A stretch of 64,000 nucleotides of DNA from positions 675,731 through 739,730 of the forward strand of contig VGMW01000001.1 in assembly GCA_016866235.1 (NCBI GenBank), read 5' to 3'. The first letter of the stretch is position 1. Every line of letters begins with the position of its first letter. The notes beneath the pieces are model-generated. The model searched no databases, was not told the origin of the DNA, and saw only the letters and a program-made list of their open reading frames with translations. Below, one piece after another: positions 53,819-63,373 of the stretch. The stretch comes from Bacteroidota bacterium. Its GTDB lineage: Bacteria; Bacteroidota; Bacteroidia; Cytophagales; Cyclobacteriaceae. Both the position numbers and the translations under genes were made by a program.

Positions 53819-54105
53819 TCAGCCCAGGCAAGAATACCTCCTTTAAGGTTGTAAAGGTTATCCAAACCATGGTTTTTCTCCAGCCACAATACTGCCTGCC
53901 CGCTACGGGCGCCGCTGCGGCAATGGACAACAACTTGTTTGCCTTTTTCGATCTGATCCACTGAACCTGGTATTTCAGAAAGTGGAATTAACTTTCCTCC
54001 GATGTTGCAAATCTCAAACTCATGCGGTTCCCTAACGTCAATAAGCTGAAAATCTGCGTTGGTTTCCTTAAGGGATTTGAGTTCGGCTACGGTGATTTCT
54101 TTCAT
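53788..54105 (-). CDS. Single-domain rhodanese
   Basis: 105 residues from ATG at 54105 (MKEITVAELK). Contains the CH2A-like LIDVREPHEFE, the active-site loop VVVHCRSGARSG with catalytic Cys62, and the C-terminal YNLKGGILAW. It should carry a persulfide for sulfur transfer in the cytoplasm. The 3' end overlaps the symporter gene by 31 bases on the opposite strand. Lies 53 bases after the helicase stop. Confidence 0.93.
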   Translation of the reverse strand: MKEITVAELKSLKETNADFQLIDVREPHEFEICNIGGKLIPLSEIPGSVDQIEKGKQVVVHCRSGARSGQAVLWLEKNHGLDNLYNLKGGILAWADQIDPSLPKY

Positions 54106-54158
54106 GATCTGGACTAATGATCTCAAAGTTATCAAAATGAACAATCCATTGGTTCGAA

Positions 54159-56603
54159 TTATTCGGGATCCTGGAAATCAGGGGTCATTTTTTTGATGCG
54201 ATCCAATAATTGTTCTGTGCTCATGTTCTCCCTTAGTCTGTCCACCATCACAGGGAAGGCAAACGGAGTAGGCCTTTTCGGGTACTTCAAAACGATTTTC
54301 TGTCGGTTGATGCGTTCCATGGCCGCTCTCATCCTGGCCTCCTCCAGCTGAAAGTCTATTACTTCCTCAAAGCTCTGTTGCAAGAGCAGGTTGTCTGGAT
54401 CGTATTGCAAAAAGACGTCAAAAAACATCTGTGCGGAAGATTGGAGGTGGCTCCCTTTTAAGGGTGCGCCTGGAAATCCTTTGAAGATCAGGCCGGATAT
54501 GGCAGCGATTTCTCTGAATTTTCTTCTGGCCATCTCGGTAGCATTAACGCTGGCCTGAATGTCTTTAGAAAGATTTTTATGGTTAAACAGATCACCCTCC
54601 AAAATCTCTTCAATTGGAATTTTTTCACTGCTAAGTAATTCAAAACCATAGTCATTCATGGCGATTGAAAAACTAACTGGTTGAAGTTGTGCAATTCTAT
54701 TGGCCACAATGGCCGCAAGTCCTTCATGTACAAACCTGCCTTCAAAAGGATACATCAACAGGTGCCAACCTTCATCCGTATTCAGGTATTCGATCAAGAA
54801 TTCTTTTTCAGTAGGCAGGTGGGATAATTCTTTTTGAAGATCGGTTAATGGTTTAATGAATTTTAGTTCTGGTTGAGACAGATTATTGGTAGCGACATCG
54901 TGAATACTCTTTCGGATTAAATGTCCCAAAGGAGAGGAGAGCGGCATTCTTCCTCCCTGCCACGAAGGAACTTTGCCTGTTTTTTTCTTTGAATTCCTCA
55001 CCTGCGCTTCCATGCCCCGCACACGAACAAGCTCCAGGCTCCTGCCAGCAAACCAAAATGAATCACCCGGTGAAAGCTGACTAATAAAATATTCTTCAAT
55101 GGTTCCAAGATATTTTCCGGTGACGTATTTGATCTTGAAGGAAGTGTCTCCGACAATGGTCCCAATGGACATCCGGTGTCTCCGGGCAACCGCAGTACTG
55201 GAGGGAAATAATTTACCCTCTCGATATTCTAGTTTTCGATATTCATCGTAGGCATCCAATGCCTTGCCACCACTAACCAAAAACTCCAAAAGCCATTCCC
55301 ATTCCTCATCGCTAAGGGATTCAAAGCTTTTGGTTTGTCGGATTTCCTTCAAAATCTTTTTTGGATCCAGACCCTCGCCGATTGCCAATGTAACCAGGAA
55401 TTGGAGCAAAACATCGAACGATCGGATGTGGGGGACCCTCTCCTCAATGATTCCATTATTGATTCCTTCCCGTAAGGCAACAGCTTCAGTGAGTTCGAGG
55501 GAATGTGTGGGTAGAAAATAAATTTTGCTGATGGCACCAGGCTGATGACCACTTCGGCCAGCCCGTTGAATAAATCTCGCAATACCTTTTGGCGAGCCAA
55601 CCTGCACCACGGTTTCAACTGGTCTGAAATCCACCCCCAGATCAAGGCTTGCGGTACAAACCACAGCCTTTAATTTTCCTTCGTGCAATTGTTCCTCCAC
55701 CCAATCCCTGAGTTCACGACTGATCGAGCCGTGGTGCATGGCGATCAAACCAGACAATTCCGGCGCCTGCTCCAGTAGTTGCTGGTACCATATCTCCGCA
55801 AATGATCGCGTGTTGGTAAAGATCAGGGTGCTGTTGCTGCTTTGGATGATGGGAAGAACTTTTTTCAACATTCTGATGCCCAGGTGGCCGGCCCATGGGA
55901 GTCTTTCTGCTTTCTCCGGAAGAATTGAAATCACTTCAATCTTTTTATTGACTTCTGAGCGGATGAGTTTCTTTCTGGCAGGTTTGTGGTTGCCCAGGAG
56001 AATTTCTGCTGAATCCTTTAAGTTTTTAATGGTTGCTGATATTCCCCAGGTTTTAAGATTTGGTCTGAAGCCACGAAGTCTGGACAGTGCTAACTCAAGT
56101 TGAACGCCTCTTTTGGTACCCAGCAGTTCATGCCATTCATCGGCGACAAGGCAATCTAAATCCTCGAAAAATTGTTCATAGCCTTTTGTGGACAACAGAA
56201 GATGGAGACTTTCAGGTGTGGTGATCAGTAATTGTGGTGGTTTTTCCTTTTGCTTTTTTCGGGTCTTTTCATTTGTGTCGCCTGTTCGGGTTCCAATATT
56301 GATTTTCCAGCCAGCGGTTTTTGCTGCCCGGGTAGAAGCCATTTCGATTTCTTTGGCCAGTGCTCTGATGGGCGTTATCCATATTGCCTGAAGTCCTTTC
56401 TTTTTGTTAAATGCTATCCTTTGTAAAATTGGAATTGCCAGTGAGTAGGTCTTACCGCTGCCGGTTGGTGCGTTGATGATGCCGCTGAATCCTTCGTCGT
56501 AGGCCATCCAGGCTTCCTGCTGAAAATCAAAAGGTGTCCAGCCCCATTCCTTAAAAATCTTGATGCCTTCTTCGTATGATTTAGTTGTCTTTTCCAAATT
56601 CAT
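54159..56603 (-). CDS. Ligase-associated DEXH-box helicase (Lhr-like)
   Basis: 814 residues from ATG at 56603; an in-frame TTG at 56618 is less likely. Helicase motifs: Walker A NAPTGSGKT (near 51), ITTPESL, DEWH (DEXH box), SATI, TNTRSFAE, and motif VI QRAGRSGHQPG. The C-terminal half is the Lhr/DUF4145-free extension typical of the ligase-associated DNA damage response helicase. In other bacteria this gene lies beside an ATP-dependent DNA ligase, an exonuclease and a phosphoesterase; none of them is seen here. Role in DNA repair is inferred from the family. Confidence 0.9.
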   Translation of the reverse strand: MNLEKTTKSYEEGIKIFKEWGWTPFDFQQEAWMAYDEGFSGIINAPTGSGKTYSLAIPILQRIAFNKKKGLQAIWITPIRALAKEIEMASTRAAKTAGWKINIGTRTGDTNEKTRKKQKEKPPQLLITTPESLHLLLSTKGYEQFFEDLDCLVADEWHELLGTKRGVQLELALSRLRGFRPNLKTWGISATIKNLKDSAEILLGNHKPARKKLIRSEVNKKIEVISILPEKAERLPWAGHLGIRMLKKVLPIIQSSNSTLIFTNTRSFAEIWYQQLLEQAPELSGLIAMHHGSISRELRDWVEEQLHEGKLKAVVCTASLDLGVDFRPVETVVQVGSPKGIARFIQRAGRSGHQPGAISKIYFLPTHSLELTEAVALREGINNGIIEERVPHIRSFDVLLQFLVTLAIGEGLDPKKILKEIRQTKSFESLSDEEWEWLLEFLVSGGKALDAYDEYRKLEYREGKLFPSSTAVARRHRMSIGTIVGDTSFKIKYVTGKYLGTIEEYFISQLSPGDSFWFAGRSLELVRVRGMEAQVRNSKKKTGKVPSWQGGRMPLSSPLGHLIRKSIHDVATNNLSQPELKFIKPLTDLQKELSHLPTEKEFLIEYLNTDEGWHLLMYPFEGRFVHEGLAAIVANRIAQLQPVSFSIAMNDYGFELLSSEKIPIEEILEGDLFNHKNLSKDIQASVNATEMARRKFREIAAISGLIFKGFPGAPLKGSHLQSSAQMFFDVFLQYDPDNLLLQQSFEEVIDFQLEEARMRAAMERINRQKIVLKYPKRPTPFAFPVMVDRLRENMSTEQLLDRIKKMTPDFQDPE

Positions 56604-56635
56604 TGATGGAGACCGCAAATCTATAGACTAGCTTC

Positions 56636-56665
56636 TTGTTAAGCCGGAAATACCCTTTAGATTTG
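56636..56665 (+). promoter_or_regulatory. Bacteroidota-type promoter of the PLP-enzyme gene
   Basis: TTG (56636-56638) and TAGATTTG (56658-56665, a full match to TAnnTTTG) are 19 bases apart. The ATG follows 23 bases after the -7 element. Confidence 0.6.
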
Positions 56666-56687
56666 CTTGAACCAGTAAAAAATTCAC

Positions 56688-57815
56688 ATGGACATCCGAA
56701 CCCTTGCCGTACATGCCGGAACAATTCAAGATGAAACAGCAGGAGCGGTCACAAATCCAATTTTTTTATCAACCACTTTTGAGCGCAGCCCTGAAGGTCA
56801 GATCAGGCCAAAAGGTTTTGTGTATACCCGCGACACCAACCCCAACCGGCAGGCACTTGAAAAGGTAATTGCTGCTATGGAAGGTGGAGGTGAGGCGCTG
56901 GCATTTTCATCCGGGATGGCTGCTGTATTGACTGTCTTTCAGACAGTACTTAAGCCAGGCGATCATGTGCTGATTTCCGACGATTGTTATCATGGAGTCG
57001 TGCATTTGCTCACAGAGCGCTACCCACAATGGCAAGTTTCTTTTTCATCGGCCGACATGACCAACATAAATTCATTGAGGAATGCCCTTCGTCCGGAGAC
57101 CAAACTGATTATGGTAGAGACCCCTTCCAATCCACAGTTAAAAATTACTGATCTCGCTGCGGTCGCTGCTTTAGCCAAAGAAAGAGGAATCACAACAGCA
57201 TGCGATAATACCTGGGCAACGCCTTTGATCACCAGGCCGATGGATTTTGGAATTGATATCGTAATTCACAGCACAACTAAATATTTTGGTGGCCATTCAG
57301 ATGTTTTGGGTGGCGCCGTGGTGGTTCGTAAAGAAAATCCAATACTGCCCGAGCTTCGCGATTTTCAAAATGTTGGAGGCGCAGTTCCTTCTCCGTTCGA
57401 TTGCTGGTTGTTGACAAGAAGCATCGCAACCATGCCGCTGCGGGTGATGCAGCAATCGACTTCTGCCGCAATAATTGCTCAGGCACTTGTTGGTCATAAA
57501 AAAATTGAAAAAGTTTTCTATCCTGGTCTTACCGATCACATCAACCATGAAGTTGCAGCGCGTCAGATGAAAAATTCATTCGGAGCAATGTTGTCGGTGC
57601 TGTTACACGGTGGACAAAAAGAAGCATTGGCTTTTGCCTCCAGATTAAAGATTTTCAGGCATGCTACAAGTTTGGGTGGTGTGGAAAGTCTGATTGAACA
57701 CAGACTTACTGCGGAGGGAAATCATCCTAAAAGCCCCGATAACCTTATGCGTGTTTCCATTGGTATTGAGCACCCGGACGATCTTTTAAAGGATCTTCTT
57801 CAGGCATTAGCCTGA
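56688..57815 (+). CDS. Cys/Met-metabolism PLP enzyme (cystathionine gamma-synthase/lyase type)
   Basis: 375 residues. The start MDIRTLAVHAGTIQDETAGAVTNPIFLSTTF and YTRDTNPNRQALE are typical of the trans-sulfuration family. The PLP lysine is Lys198 in HSTTKYFGGHSD. The C-terminal SLGGVESLIEH is also present. It may make or split cystathionine or related thioethers, in the cytoplasm as a tetramer. Synthase, lyase and methionine gamma-lyase cannot be separated safely from the sequence. Has its own good promoter; divergent from the helicase. Confidence 0.92.
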   Translation: MDIRTLAVHAGTIQDETAGAVTNPIFLSTTFERSPEGQIRPKGFVYTRDTNPNRQALEKVIAAMEGGGEALAFSSGMAAVLTVFQTVLKPGDHVLISDDCYHGVVHLLTERYPQWQVSFSSADMTNINSLRNALRPETKLIMVETPSNPQLKITDLAAVAALAKERGITTACDNTWATPLITRPMDFGIDIVIHSTTKYFGGHSDVLGGAVVVRKENPILPELRDFQNVGGAVPSPFDCWLLTRSIATMPLRVMQQSTSAAIIAQALVGHKKIEKVFYPGLTDHINHEVAARQMKNSFGAMLSVLLHGGQKEALAFASRLKIFRHATSLGGVESLIEHRLTAEGNHPKSPDNLMRVSIGIEHPDDLLKDLLQALA

Positions 57816-57910
57816 AAACCTATCCGGTCACTCCTCTTTTTACCTGGTCCTCAATAGAAAAGGCCTGTTCTGCAGGATAAAATCGCTTTTTTAGCATACA
57901 TTCTCTTTAA

Positions 57911-59416
57911 ATGAACAAGGACTCAGGCAAACACATTGTGGTGATCGGTACCGGCTTTTCAGGCTTGTCTGCAGCAGCATCGCTCGGAAAGCGTGGCTAT
58001 CGTGTAACAGTCCTTGAAAAAAATGAATCCGCCGGTGGTCGTGCCAGAAAGTTTACAGCAGAAGGTTTTACTTTCGATATGGGTCCAAGCTGGTATTGGA
58101 TGCCAGATGTTTTCGATGAGTTTTTTAATCGCTTTGGAAAGAAAACTTCAGACTATTACCAATTGGAGCGCCTGGATCCCTCATACCGGGTCTACTTCTC
58201 AAAAAGTGATTTTATAGATGTTCCTGCCACAACAGGCAAACTTGCGGATTTATTCGAATCTATGGAGCAGGGTAGCGGACAACGATTAAAGGACTTTATC
58301 GAAGAGGGAAAATTCAAATATGAACTTGGGATAAATAAATTGGTACGAAATCCCGGGTTGTCCCTGACGGAACTCATTGATTCCGAAGTATTCAAAGGAG
58401 TTCTTCGTTTGCATGTGTTTCAAAGCATCTCTAAATACATCCGGAAATTTTTCAAGAACGAGCGAATCATCAAGTTGTTAGAGTTTCCTGTTTTGTTTTT
58501 GGGCTCTACCCCTGAGGATACGCCGGCTTTGTACAGTCTGATGAATTACGCTGACATTGAATTGGGGACCTGGTACCCCGTTGGTGGAATGAGTAAGATC
58601 GTTGATGGAATGGTAGCGGTGGCCAGGGATCAGGGCGCTGAATTCCGGTTTAATGCAAAAGTTACCGGATATGAATTCGAAGGAGGAAAGATAAGCGGGG
58701 TTAAAGTAGGGGAAGAGGTAGTGGCTTGCGATGGTGTAATCACCAGTGCAGATTACCACCATTCCGAACAGGATCTGTTGCCAAAAGAACTTCGTCGCTA
58801 TTCAGAGGATTATTGGCAGGGAAGGACCTTCGCACCGTCTAGTCTGATCTTCTATTTGGGCATCAACAAAAAATTGAAAGGTTTGATCCATCACACTTTA
58901 TTTTTTGATGTTGACTTCAGTTTACATGCTAAGGAAATTTACCACGACCCTAAGTGGCCAACCTTGCCTCAGTTCTATTTGTCCTGTACATCAATAAGTG
59001 ACGCCACCGTTGCGCCTGCAGGACATGAAAATCTGATGATCCTAATTCCTGTTGCCCCTGGACTCAAGGATACAGAAGAAACGCGCGAGCGGTATTACAA
59101 AATGGTCATGGCAAGGCTGGAACAACTTACGGGTCAGGACATCCTGGAACACGTGGTGTACAAACGTTCCTATGCACACAATGATTTTATTGCTGATTAC
59201 AACGCTTATAAAGGAAATGCCTACGGACTGGCCAATACACTTCTTCAAACGGCCAATCTGAAGCCTTCCATCATTAATAAAAGAGTTCCGAATTTGTTTT
59301 ATACAGGACAACTTACTGTCCCGGGTCCCGGTGTGCCGCCTTCCATTATTTCCGGAGAAGTGGTTGCACAGGAACTATCGAACCGAATTCCAAACCTGGT
59401 GACCGTTGAACCCTAA
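57911..59416 (+). CDS. crtI: Phytoene desaturase-family oxidoreductase
   Basis: 501 residues. The FAD-binding start VVIGTGFSGLSAAASLGKRGYRVTVLEK and AGGRARKF, and the C-terminal TVPGPGVPPSIISGEVVAQEL, are typical of bacterial CrtI. It introduces double bases' worth of unsaturation into phytoene to give coloured carotenes. First gene of the five-gene operon crtI-crtB-idi-photolyase-SRPBCC; crtB starts 25 bases after its stop. No cyclase (crtY) or hydroxylase (crtZ) is in the window. Confidence 0.95.
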   Translation: MNKDSGKHIVVIGTGFSGLSAAASLGKRGYRVTVLEKNESAGGRARKFTAEGFTFDMGPSWYWMPDVFDEFFNRFGKKTSDYYQLERLDPSYRVYFSKSDFIDVPATTGKLADLFESMEQGSGQRLKDFIEEGKFKYELGINKLVRNPGLSLTELIDSEVFKGVLRLHVFQSISKYIRKFFKNERIIKLLEFPVLFLGSTPEDTPALYSLMNYADIELGTWYPVGGMSKIVDGMVAVARDQGAEFRFNAKVTGYEFEGGKISGVKVGEEVVACDGVITSADYHHSEQDLLPKELRRYSEDYWQGRTFAPSSLIFYLGINKKLKGLIHHTLFFDVDFSLHAKEIYHDPKWPTLPQFYLSCTSISDATVAPAGHENLMILIPVAPGLKDTEETRERYYKMVMARLEQLTGQDILEHVVYKRSYAHNDFIADYNAYKGNAYGLANTLLQTANLKPSIINKRVPNLFYTGQLTVPGPGVPPSIISGEVVAQELSNRIPNLVTVEP

Positions 59417-59441
59417 GCCATTGAAATCAGAATAAGAAATT

Positions 59442-60284
59442 ATGGATGCAATTAAACTTTATGATGAGGTATCTGTCCGCTGCAGCCGGTTAACCACCAG
59501 AGCCTACAGCACTTCATTTTCCCTTGGGATACGATGTCTGAATTCCAAGTTAAGAGACCCGATCTATTCCATCTATGGCTTCGTTCGATTTGGTGATGAG
59601 ATCGTTGACACGTTCCATGCCTCAGATAAAAAGCGTCTGCTGGACAAATTCCGTCACGATACCTACGAGGCCATTGCCGATGGAATAAGCTTAAATCCGA
59701 TACTGCACAGCTTTCAAAAAGTAGTTCGGAATTTTGGGATCGAGCGTGCGGTCATTGAACAGTTCCTTAAGAGCATGGAAATGGACATTGATAAGAAGCA
59801 ACACGATCAGGCATCTTATGAAGAGTATATTCTCGGCTCTGCAGAGGTGGTCGGTCTAATGTGTCTTCGTGTTTTTTGTAACGGAGACGATGGACTTTAT
59901 CAGGCATTGAAATCTAAAGCCATGAAGCTTGGCGCTGCTTTCCAGAAGATTAATTTTTTACGGGACCTCAATGCTGACTTTAACGGAATGAGCAGGGTAT
60001 ATTTTCCGGGGGTAGACCTGACAAAGTTCGATCAGGACACCAAGGATGCCATCGAGAAAGACATTGAAGAGGATTTCAGGCAGGGTTATGAAGGCATTAT
60101 GGGATTGCCCCGGAGCTCACGCTTTGGAGTATACATGGCTTACGTTTATTATCGTGCGCTTCTGAGAAAGATTATGAATACCCCGGCCCGGGAGGTCATA
60201 GAGAGCCGCATCCGTATTCGGAATCGTCATAAGATTCGTTTGTTGTTCACATCCTATCTGCGTCACCAGTTCAACCTGCTCTGA
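59442..60284 (+). CDS. crtB: Phytoene synthase
   Basis: 280 residues. The first Asp-rich motif is DEIVD (near 47-51), the second is in FLRDLNADFNGMSRVYFP; both bind magnesium-diphosphate. LGAAFQKINFLRDL and the TRAYSTSF start complete the trans-isoprenyl synthase pattern. It condenses two geranylgeranyl diphosphate molecules to phytoene. The stop overlaps the idi start by one base (TGATG), so the two are translationally coupled. Confidence 0.95.
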   Translation: MDAIKLYDEVSVRCSRLTTRAYSTSFSLGIRCLNSKLRDPIYSIYGFVRFGDEIVDTFHASDKKRLLDKFRHDTYEAIADGISLNPILHSFQKVVRNFGIERAVIEQFLKSMEMDIDKKQHDQASYEEYILGSAEVVGLMCLRVFCNGDDGLYQALKSKAMKLGAAFQKINFLRDLNADFNGMSRVYFPGVDLTKFDQDTKDAIEKDIEEDFRQGYEGIMGLPRSSRFGVYMAYVYYRALLRKIMNTPAREVIESRIRIRNRHKIRLLFTSYLRHQFNLL

Positions 60285-60802
60285 TGGAAGAAGTAGTGCT
60301 GGTGGATCCGTCAGATCGCCAGGTTGGAACCATGGAAAAACTTGAGGCACACCGTCAAGGGTTGTTGCACAGAGCCATTTCAGTCTTCGTTTTCAATTCG
60401 AAAGGAGAGTTGTTGCTGCAGAAACGAGCTTCATCTAAATACCATGGGGGAGGTCTCTGGACCAACACTTGTTGCAGTCATCCGAGGGTGGGTGAACCTC
60501 CGGCAGATGCAGCAAAAAGAAGATTGAAGGAGGAGATGGGCATTGATTCCCATCCTGTGTTTTCTCATACTTTTTTGTACAGGGCAGACGTGGGACAGGG
60601 TCTGACCGAACATGAACTGGATCATGTTTTTACTGCCATCTATGACGGCGCTCCTGATCCGGATCCGACCGAAGCAGAGGATTGGCGTTATATCGATGAA
60701 GTCAGCCTGAAGGAGGAAGTAACCAAAGATCCTGGAAGATTTTCAGCCTGGATTAAAATCATATTGAATGACACGAAGTTCCGCTTTGCGGGAAATGACT
60801 GA
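60284..60802 (+). CDS. idi: Isopentenyl-diphosphate delta-isomerase, type I
   Basis: 172 residues with the Nudix-like IDI-1 fold. The catalytic Cys is Cys64 in WTNTCCSHPR, and Glu109/Glu111 in TEHELDHVF match the metal and proton-transfer pair of E. coli IDI. It converts IPP to DMAPP, feeding the prenyl chain for carotenoid synthesis. Coupled to crtB by a one-base overlap and overlapping the photolyase gene by eight bases, so precursor supply is locked to the same transcript. Confidence 0.96.
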   Translation: MEEVVLVDPSDRQVGTMEKLEAHRQGLLHRAISVFVFNSKGELLLQKRASSKYHGGGLWTNTCCSHPRVGEPPADAAKRRLKEEMGIDSHPVFSHTFLYRADVGQGLTEHELDHVFTAIYDGAPDPDPTEAEDWRYIDEVSLKEEVTKDPGRFSAWIKIILNDTKFRFAGND

Positions 60803-62120
60803 GCGCAATCATTCCCTGCTGGAAAAGATTGATCCCAATACCTGTATCTTCTGGTTTAGGCGCGATCTTAGGTTAAAAGACAATCGAGGATTGTTTCAGG
60901 CGCTTACCGAGCAGGGCAATGTTCAACCCATTTTTATTTTTGATAGCAATATTCTGGAGCAGCTCGAAGACAGTGATGATGCTCGCGTTTCCTTCATTCA
61001 TGAATCGCTCGAGCATATCCAAGCTGAACTAAAAAAAGTTGGTGCGACCATTCTGGTTTTTTACGGTAAGCCCGTTGATATTTTTAAGAAGATGCAGCCT
61101 GCTGCGGTTTATGCCAACCATGATTATGAGCCCTATGGTATAGAACGTGACGCTGCAGTTGAAAAAGTACTAAGTGCGCGTAAGGCAGGTTTTAAAACCT
61201 TCAAAGACCTGGTGGTTCTTGAAAAATCGGAGGTTACAAAGGACGATGGTAAGCCTTATACTGTTTTTACACCTTATAGTCGAAAATGGCTTTCGGTTTT
61301 GAAGGACTCAGACCTCAAAGAGTGTCCTTCTGAAAAACACCTTGATAAATTGAAAAAGCATTCGCAGGTTTCCCTGCCAACGCTTGAGCAGATTGGATTT
61401 ACGAGGACTAAACTTGCATTACCTGAGCGAATCATTCCTGCCGGGGTTGTTAGAAAATACGATAAGACCCGCGATATACCGTCTATCCTGGGGACTTCGC
61501 GGTTGGGAATACATTTGAGATTTGGAACGGTGAGCATTCGTTCTCTGGTGGTGTTTGCCAAAAAAGAGAACAAGACCTGGCTGAACGAGTTGATCTGGCG
61601 AGAGTTTTACCAGATGATTCTTTTTCATTTCCCACATGTGGCGGGTGCAAGTTTCAAAGCGGCTTATGACCGGATTGAATGGAGAAACAATGTTAAGGAA
61701 TTTGAGGCGTGGTGTGCTGGTAAAACCGGTTATCCCATGGTCGATGCAGGGATGCGTGAGCTTAATCAAACAGGCTTTATGCACAACCGTGCCCGAATGA
61801 TCGTGGCAAGTTTCTTGACCAAACATCTTTTGATCGACTGGCGGTGGGGGGAGGCCTACTTCGCCAGGAAACTCATGGATTTTGAGTTGGCCTCCAACAA
61901 TGGTGGTTGGCAATGGGCTGCGGGATCTGGATGCGATGCGGCACCTTACTTTAGAGTCTTCAACCCCACGCTTCAGATGGAAAAGTTTGATCCAAAGCTG
62001 GATTATGTAAGGCGATGGGTTCCTGAGTATGGTTCAAAAGACTACGTGAAAGAAATTGTCAATCATAAAATGGCGAGAGATCGGGTCATAAAAGTTTATA
62101 AAGAAGCGTTAACCGAATAA
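60795..62120 (+). CDS. Class I deoxyribodipyrimidine photolyase / cryptochrome-family protein
   Basis: 441 residues from ATG at 60795; ATG at 60768 would add nine. N-terminal photolyase domain (IFWFRRDLRLKDNRGLF) and FAD domain with GTSRLGIHLRFGTVS, ELIWREFY, KTGYPMVDAGMRELN and NNGGWQWAAGSGCDAAPYFR. The electron-transfer Trp residues seem to be present (WRWGEAYF, GWQW). It repairs pyrimidine dimers in visible light; a signalling cryptochrome role cannot be excluded. The overlap with idi ties photorepair to carotenoid synthesis. Confidence 0.93.
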   Translation: MTERNHSLLEKIDPNTCIFWFRRDLRLKDNRGLFQALTEQGNVQPIFIFDSNILEQLEDSDDARVSFIHESLEHIQAELKKVGATILVFYGKPVDIFKKMQPAAVYANHDYEPYGIERDAAVEKVLSARKAGFKTFKDLVVLEKSEVTKDDGKPYTVFTPYSRKWLSVLKDSDLKECPSEKHLDKLKKHSQVSLPTLEQIGFTRTKLALPERIIPAGVVRKYDKTRDIPSILGTSRLGIHLRFGTVSIRSLVVFAKKENKTWLNELIWREFYQMILFHFPHVAGASFKAAYDRIEWRNNVKEFEAWCAGKTGYPMVDAGMRELNQTGFMHNRARMIVASFLTKHLLIDWRWGEAYFARKLMDFELASNNGGWQWAAGSGCDAAPYFRVFNPTLQMEKFDPKLDYVRRWVPEYGSKDYVKEIVNHKMARDRVIKVYKEALTE

Positions 62121-62130
62121 TACCCTGGTG

Positions 62131-62589
62131 ATGAAAATCTATAGATTGGAATACAAGCAATTCATTAAGGCACCTTTATCGAGGGTGTGGGATTTTTTTT
62201 CGGCTCCTGCCAACCTCGGGAAGATCACGCCAGCGCAAATGAATTTCAAAATAATCCGGATGGACGGCGATCGTATGTTTGCCGGACAGCAGATCGAGTA
62301 CAAGGTCACGGTAATGCCACTGGTACGGGTAACGTGGGTAACCAAAATCACAGAGGTCGAGGAGAATAAAATGTTTGTTGATGAGCAGTTGAAGGGCCCA
62401 TATAATTTGTGGCGCCACAGACATACTTTTGTGGAGGTTGAAGGAGGAGTCGAGATGACCGATGTAATTGATTACGCCATACCTTTTGGTATCCTGGGAA
62501 GACTGGCCAATTGGCTTTACGTGGAACGAGCGGTGAAGGGAATCTTTTCCTACCGCTCAGGCGTGACGGAAAAAATATTTATTGACTAA
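62131..62589 (+). CDS. SRPBCC-family protein
   Basis: 152 residues from ATG at 62131; a GTG lies directly before it. The helix-grip start YKQFIKAPLSRVWDFFSAPANLGKITP and the C-terminal RLANWLYVERAVKGIFSYR match the SRPBCC (START-like) proteins sometimes labelled cell division inhibitor. The deep cavity of this fold usually binds a hydrophobic ligand. It follows the photolyase stop by 10 bases; with carotenoid genes in the operon a lipid or pigment ligand is plausible but unproven. Convergent with the DUF2490 gene. Confidence 0.88.
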   Translation: MKIYRLEYKQFIKAPLSRVWDFFSAPANLGKITPAQMNFKIIRMDGDRMFAGQQIEYKVTVMPLVRVTWVTKITEVEENKMFVDEQLKGPYNLWRHRHTFVEVEGGVEMTDVIDYAIPFGILGRLANWLYVERAVKGIFSYRSGVTEKIFID

Positions 62590-62605
62590 AAAGTTAGAAT
62601 TAAAA

Positions 62606-63373
62606 TTAGTCCTGTTTCCTGGTAAGGTCGATGCTCTGATTAAGCATGATCATTAAGCCGACATTATTTTCCTGTTTGGCGCCATTGGCTTTGATAAGCA
62701 TCTGATAAAAGGCACCCGTCGAAAGGGCTAAGTTCTTGTTGATTTGCATTCCAAATCCCAGGTACAATCGATTTTGGTCGATGTCGCTAAAAGTCACTCG
62801 TGCACCACGGCTAATAAAGCCCTCATAAAAAAACGTTGATGTAATTGCGCCTGGTTCAATTTTCTGCTTGTTAAGCGGTACCGTGGCCATAAAGCGATAA
62901 CGGACCCTGAATTGCTTGTTGATGTAGCCAAGGTTATCACCTTGTTGGTTGTGGTCCTGAAGGAAACGTTCCTCTGTTCGCAGTCGGTGATTGATTCTTA
63001 TTTTACCTGCGGTATGGTTGGCTGCCAATTGCTGATAAAAACGGTGCTCCTGATTGATGATGGATGCAGGTTGCACCCCATATAGGTGGTTGAAGACCCG
63101 GCAATAACCAAGGGGAGAAAAAGAGAATAATCCTTTTAAAGGGAGGTCTAGATGCGTTCTTAAAAGAACCTGCATAGGCTCCAGAAATTTCCCAGGTTCC
63201 GGATCTGCAGCATAGCGAAATTGTCCATCAAGGAAAAGGGTAGCCTTTGGTGTTATTTTGACATTATTGTTATAGCTGACCCAAAAAATGCCTTGGTTAT
63301 CAACCAGTCGCTGCCCCATGACAGTATTGAAAAGGATGATTGTTATCAGAGATGTTAATATTCTACCGCTCAT
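62606..63373 (-). CDS. DUF2490 outer-membrane-like protein
   Basis: 255 residues from ATG at 63373 (MSGRILTSLITIILFNTVMGQ signal); ATG at 63403 would add ten residues. The mature part shows alternating beta strands, with LFLDGQFRYAAD, INHRLRTEERFL and YRFMATVPLNK, fitting the DUF2490 family, likely a small outer-membrane barrel. Function unknown. It is divergent from the TonB receptor and convergent with the SRPBCC gene. Confidence 0.85.
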   Translation of the reverse strand: MSGRILTSLITIILFNTVMGQRLVDNQGIFWVSYNNNVKITPKATLFLDGQFRYAADPEPGKFLEPMQVLLRTHLDLPLKGLFSFSPLGYCRVFNHLYGVQPASIINQEHRFYQQLAANHTAGKIRINHRLRTEERFLQDHNQQGDNLGYINKQFRVRYRFMATVPLNKQKIEPGAITSTFFYEGFISRGARVTFSDIDQNRLYLGFGMQINKNLALSTGAFYQMLIKANGAKQENNVGLMIMLNQSIDLTRKQD

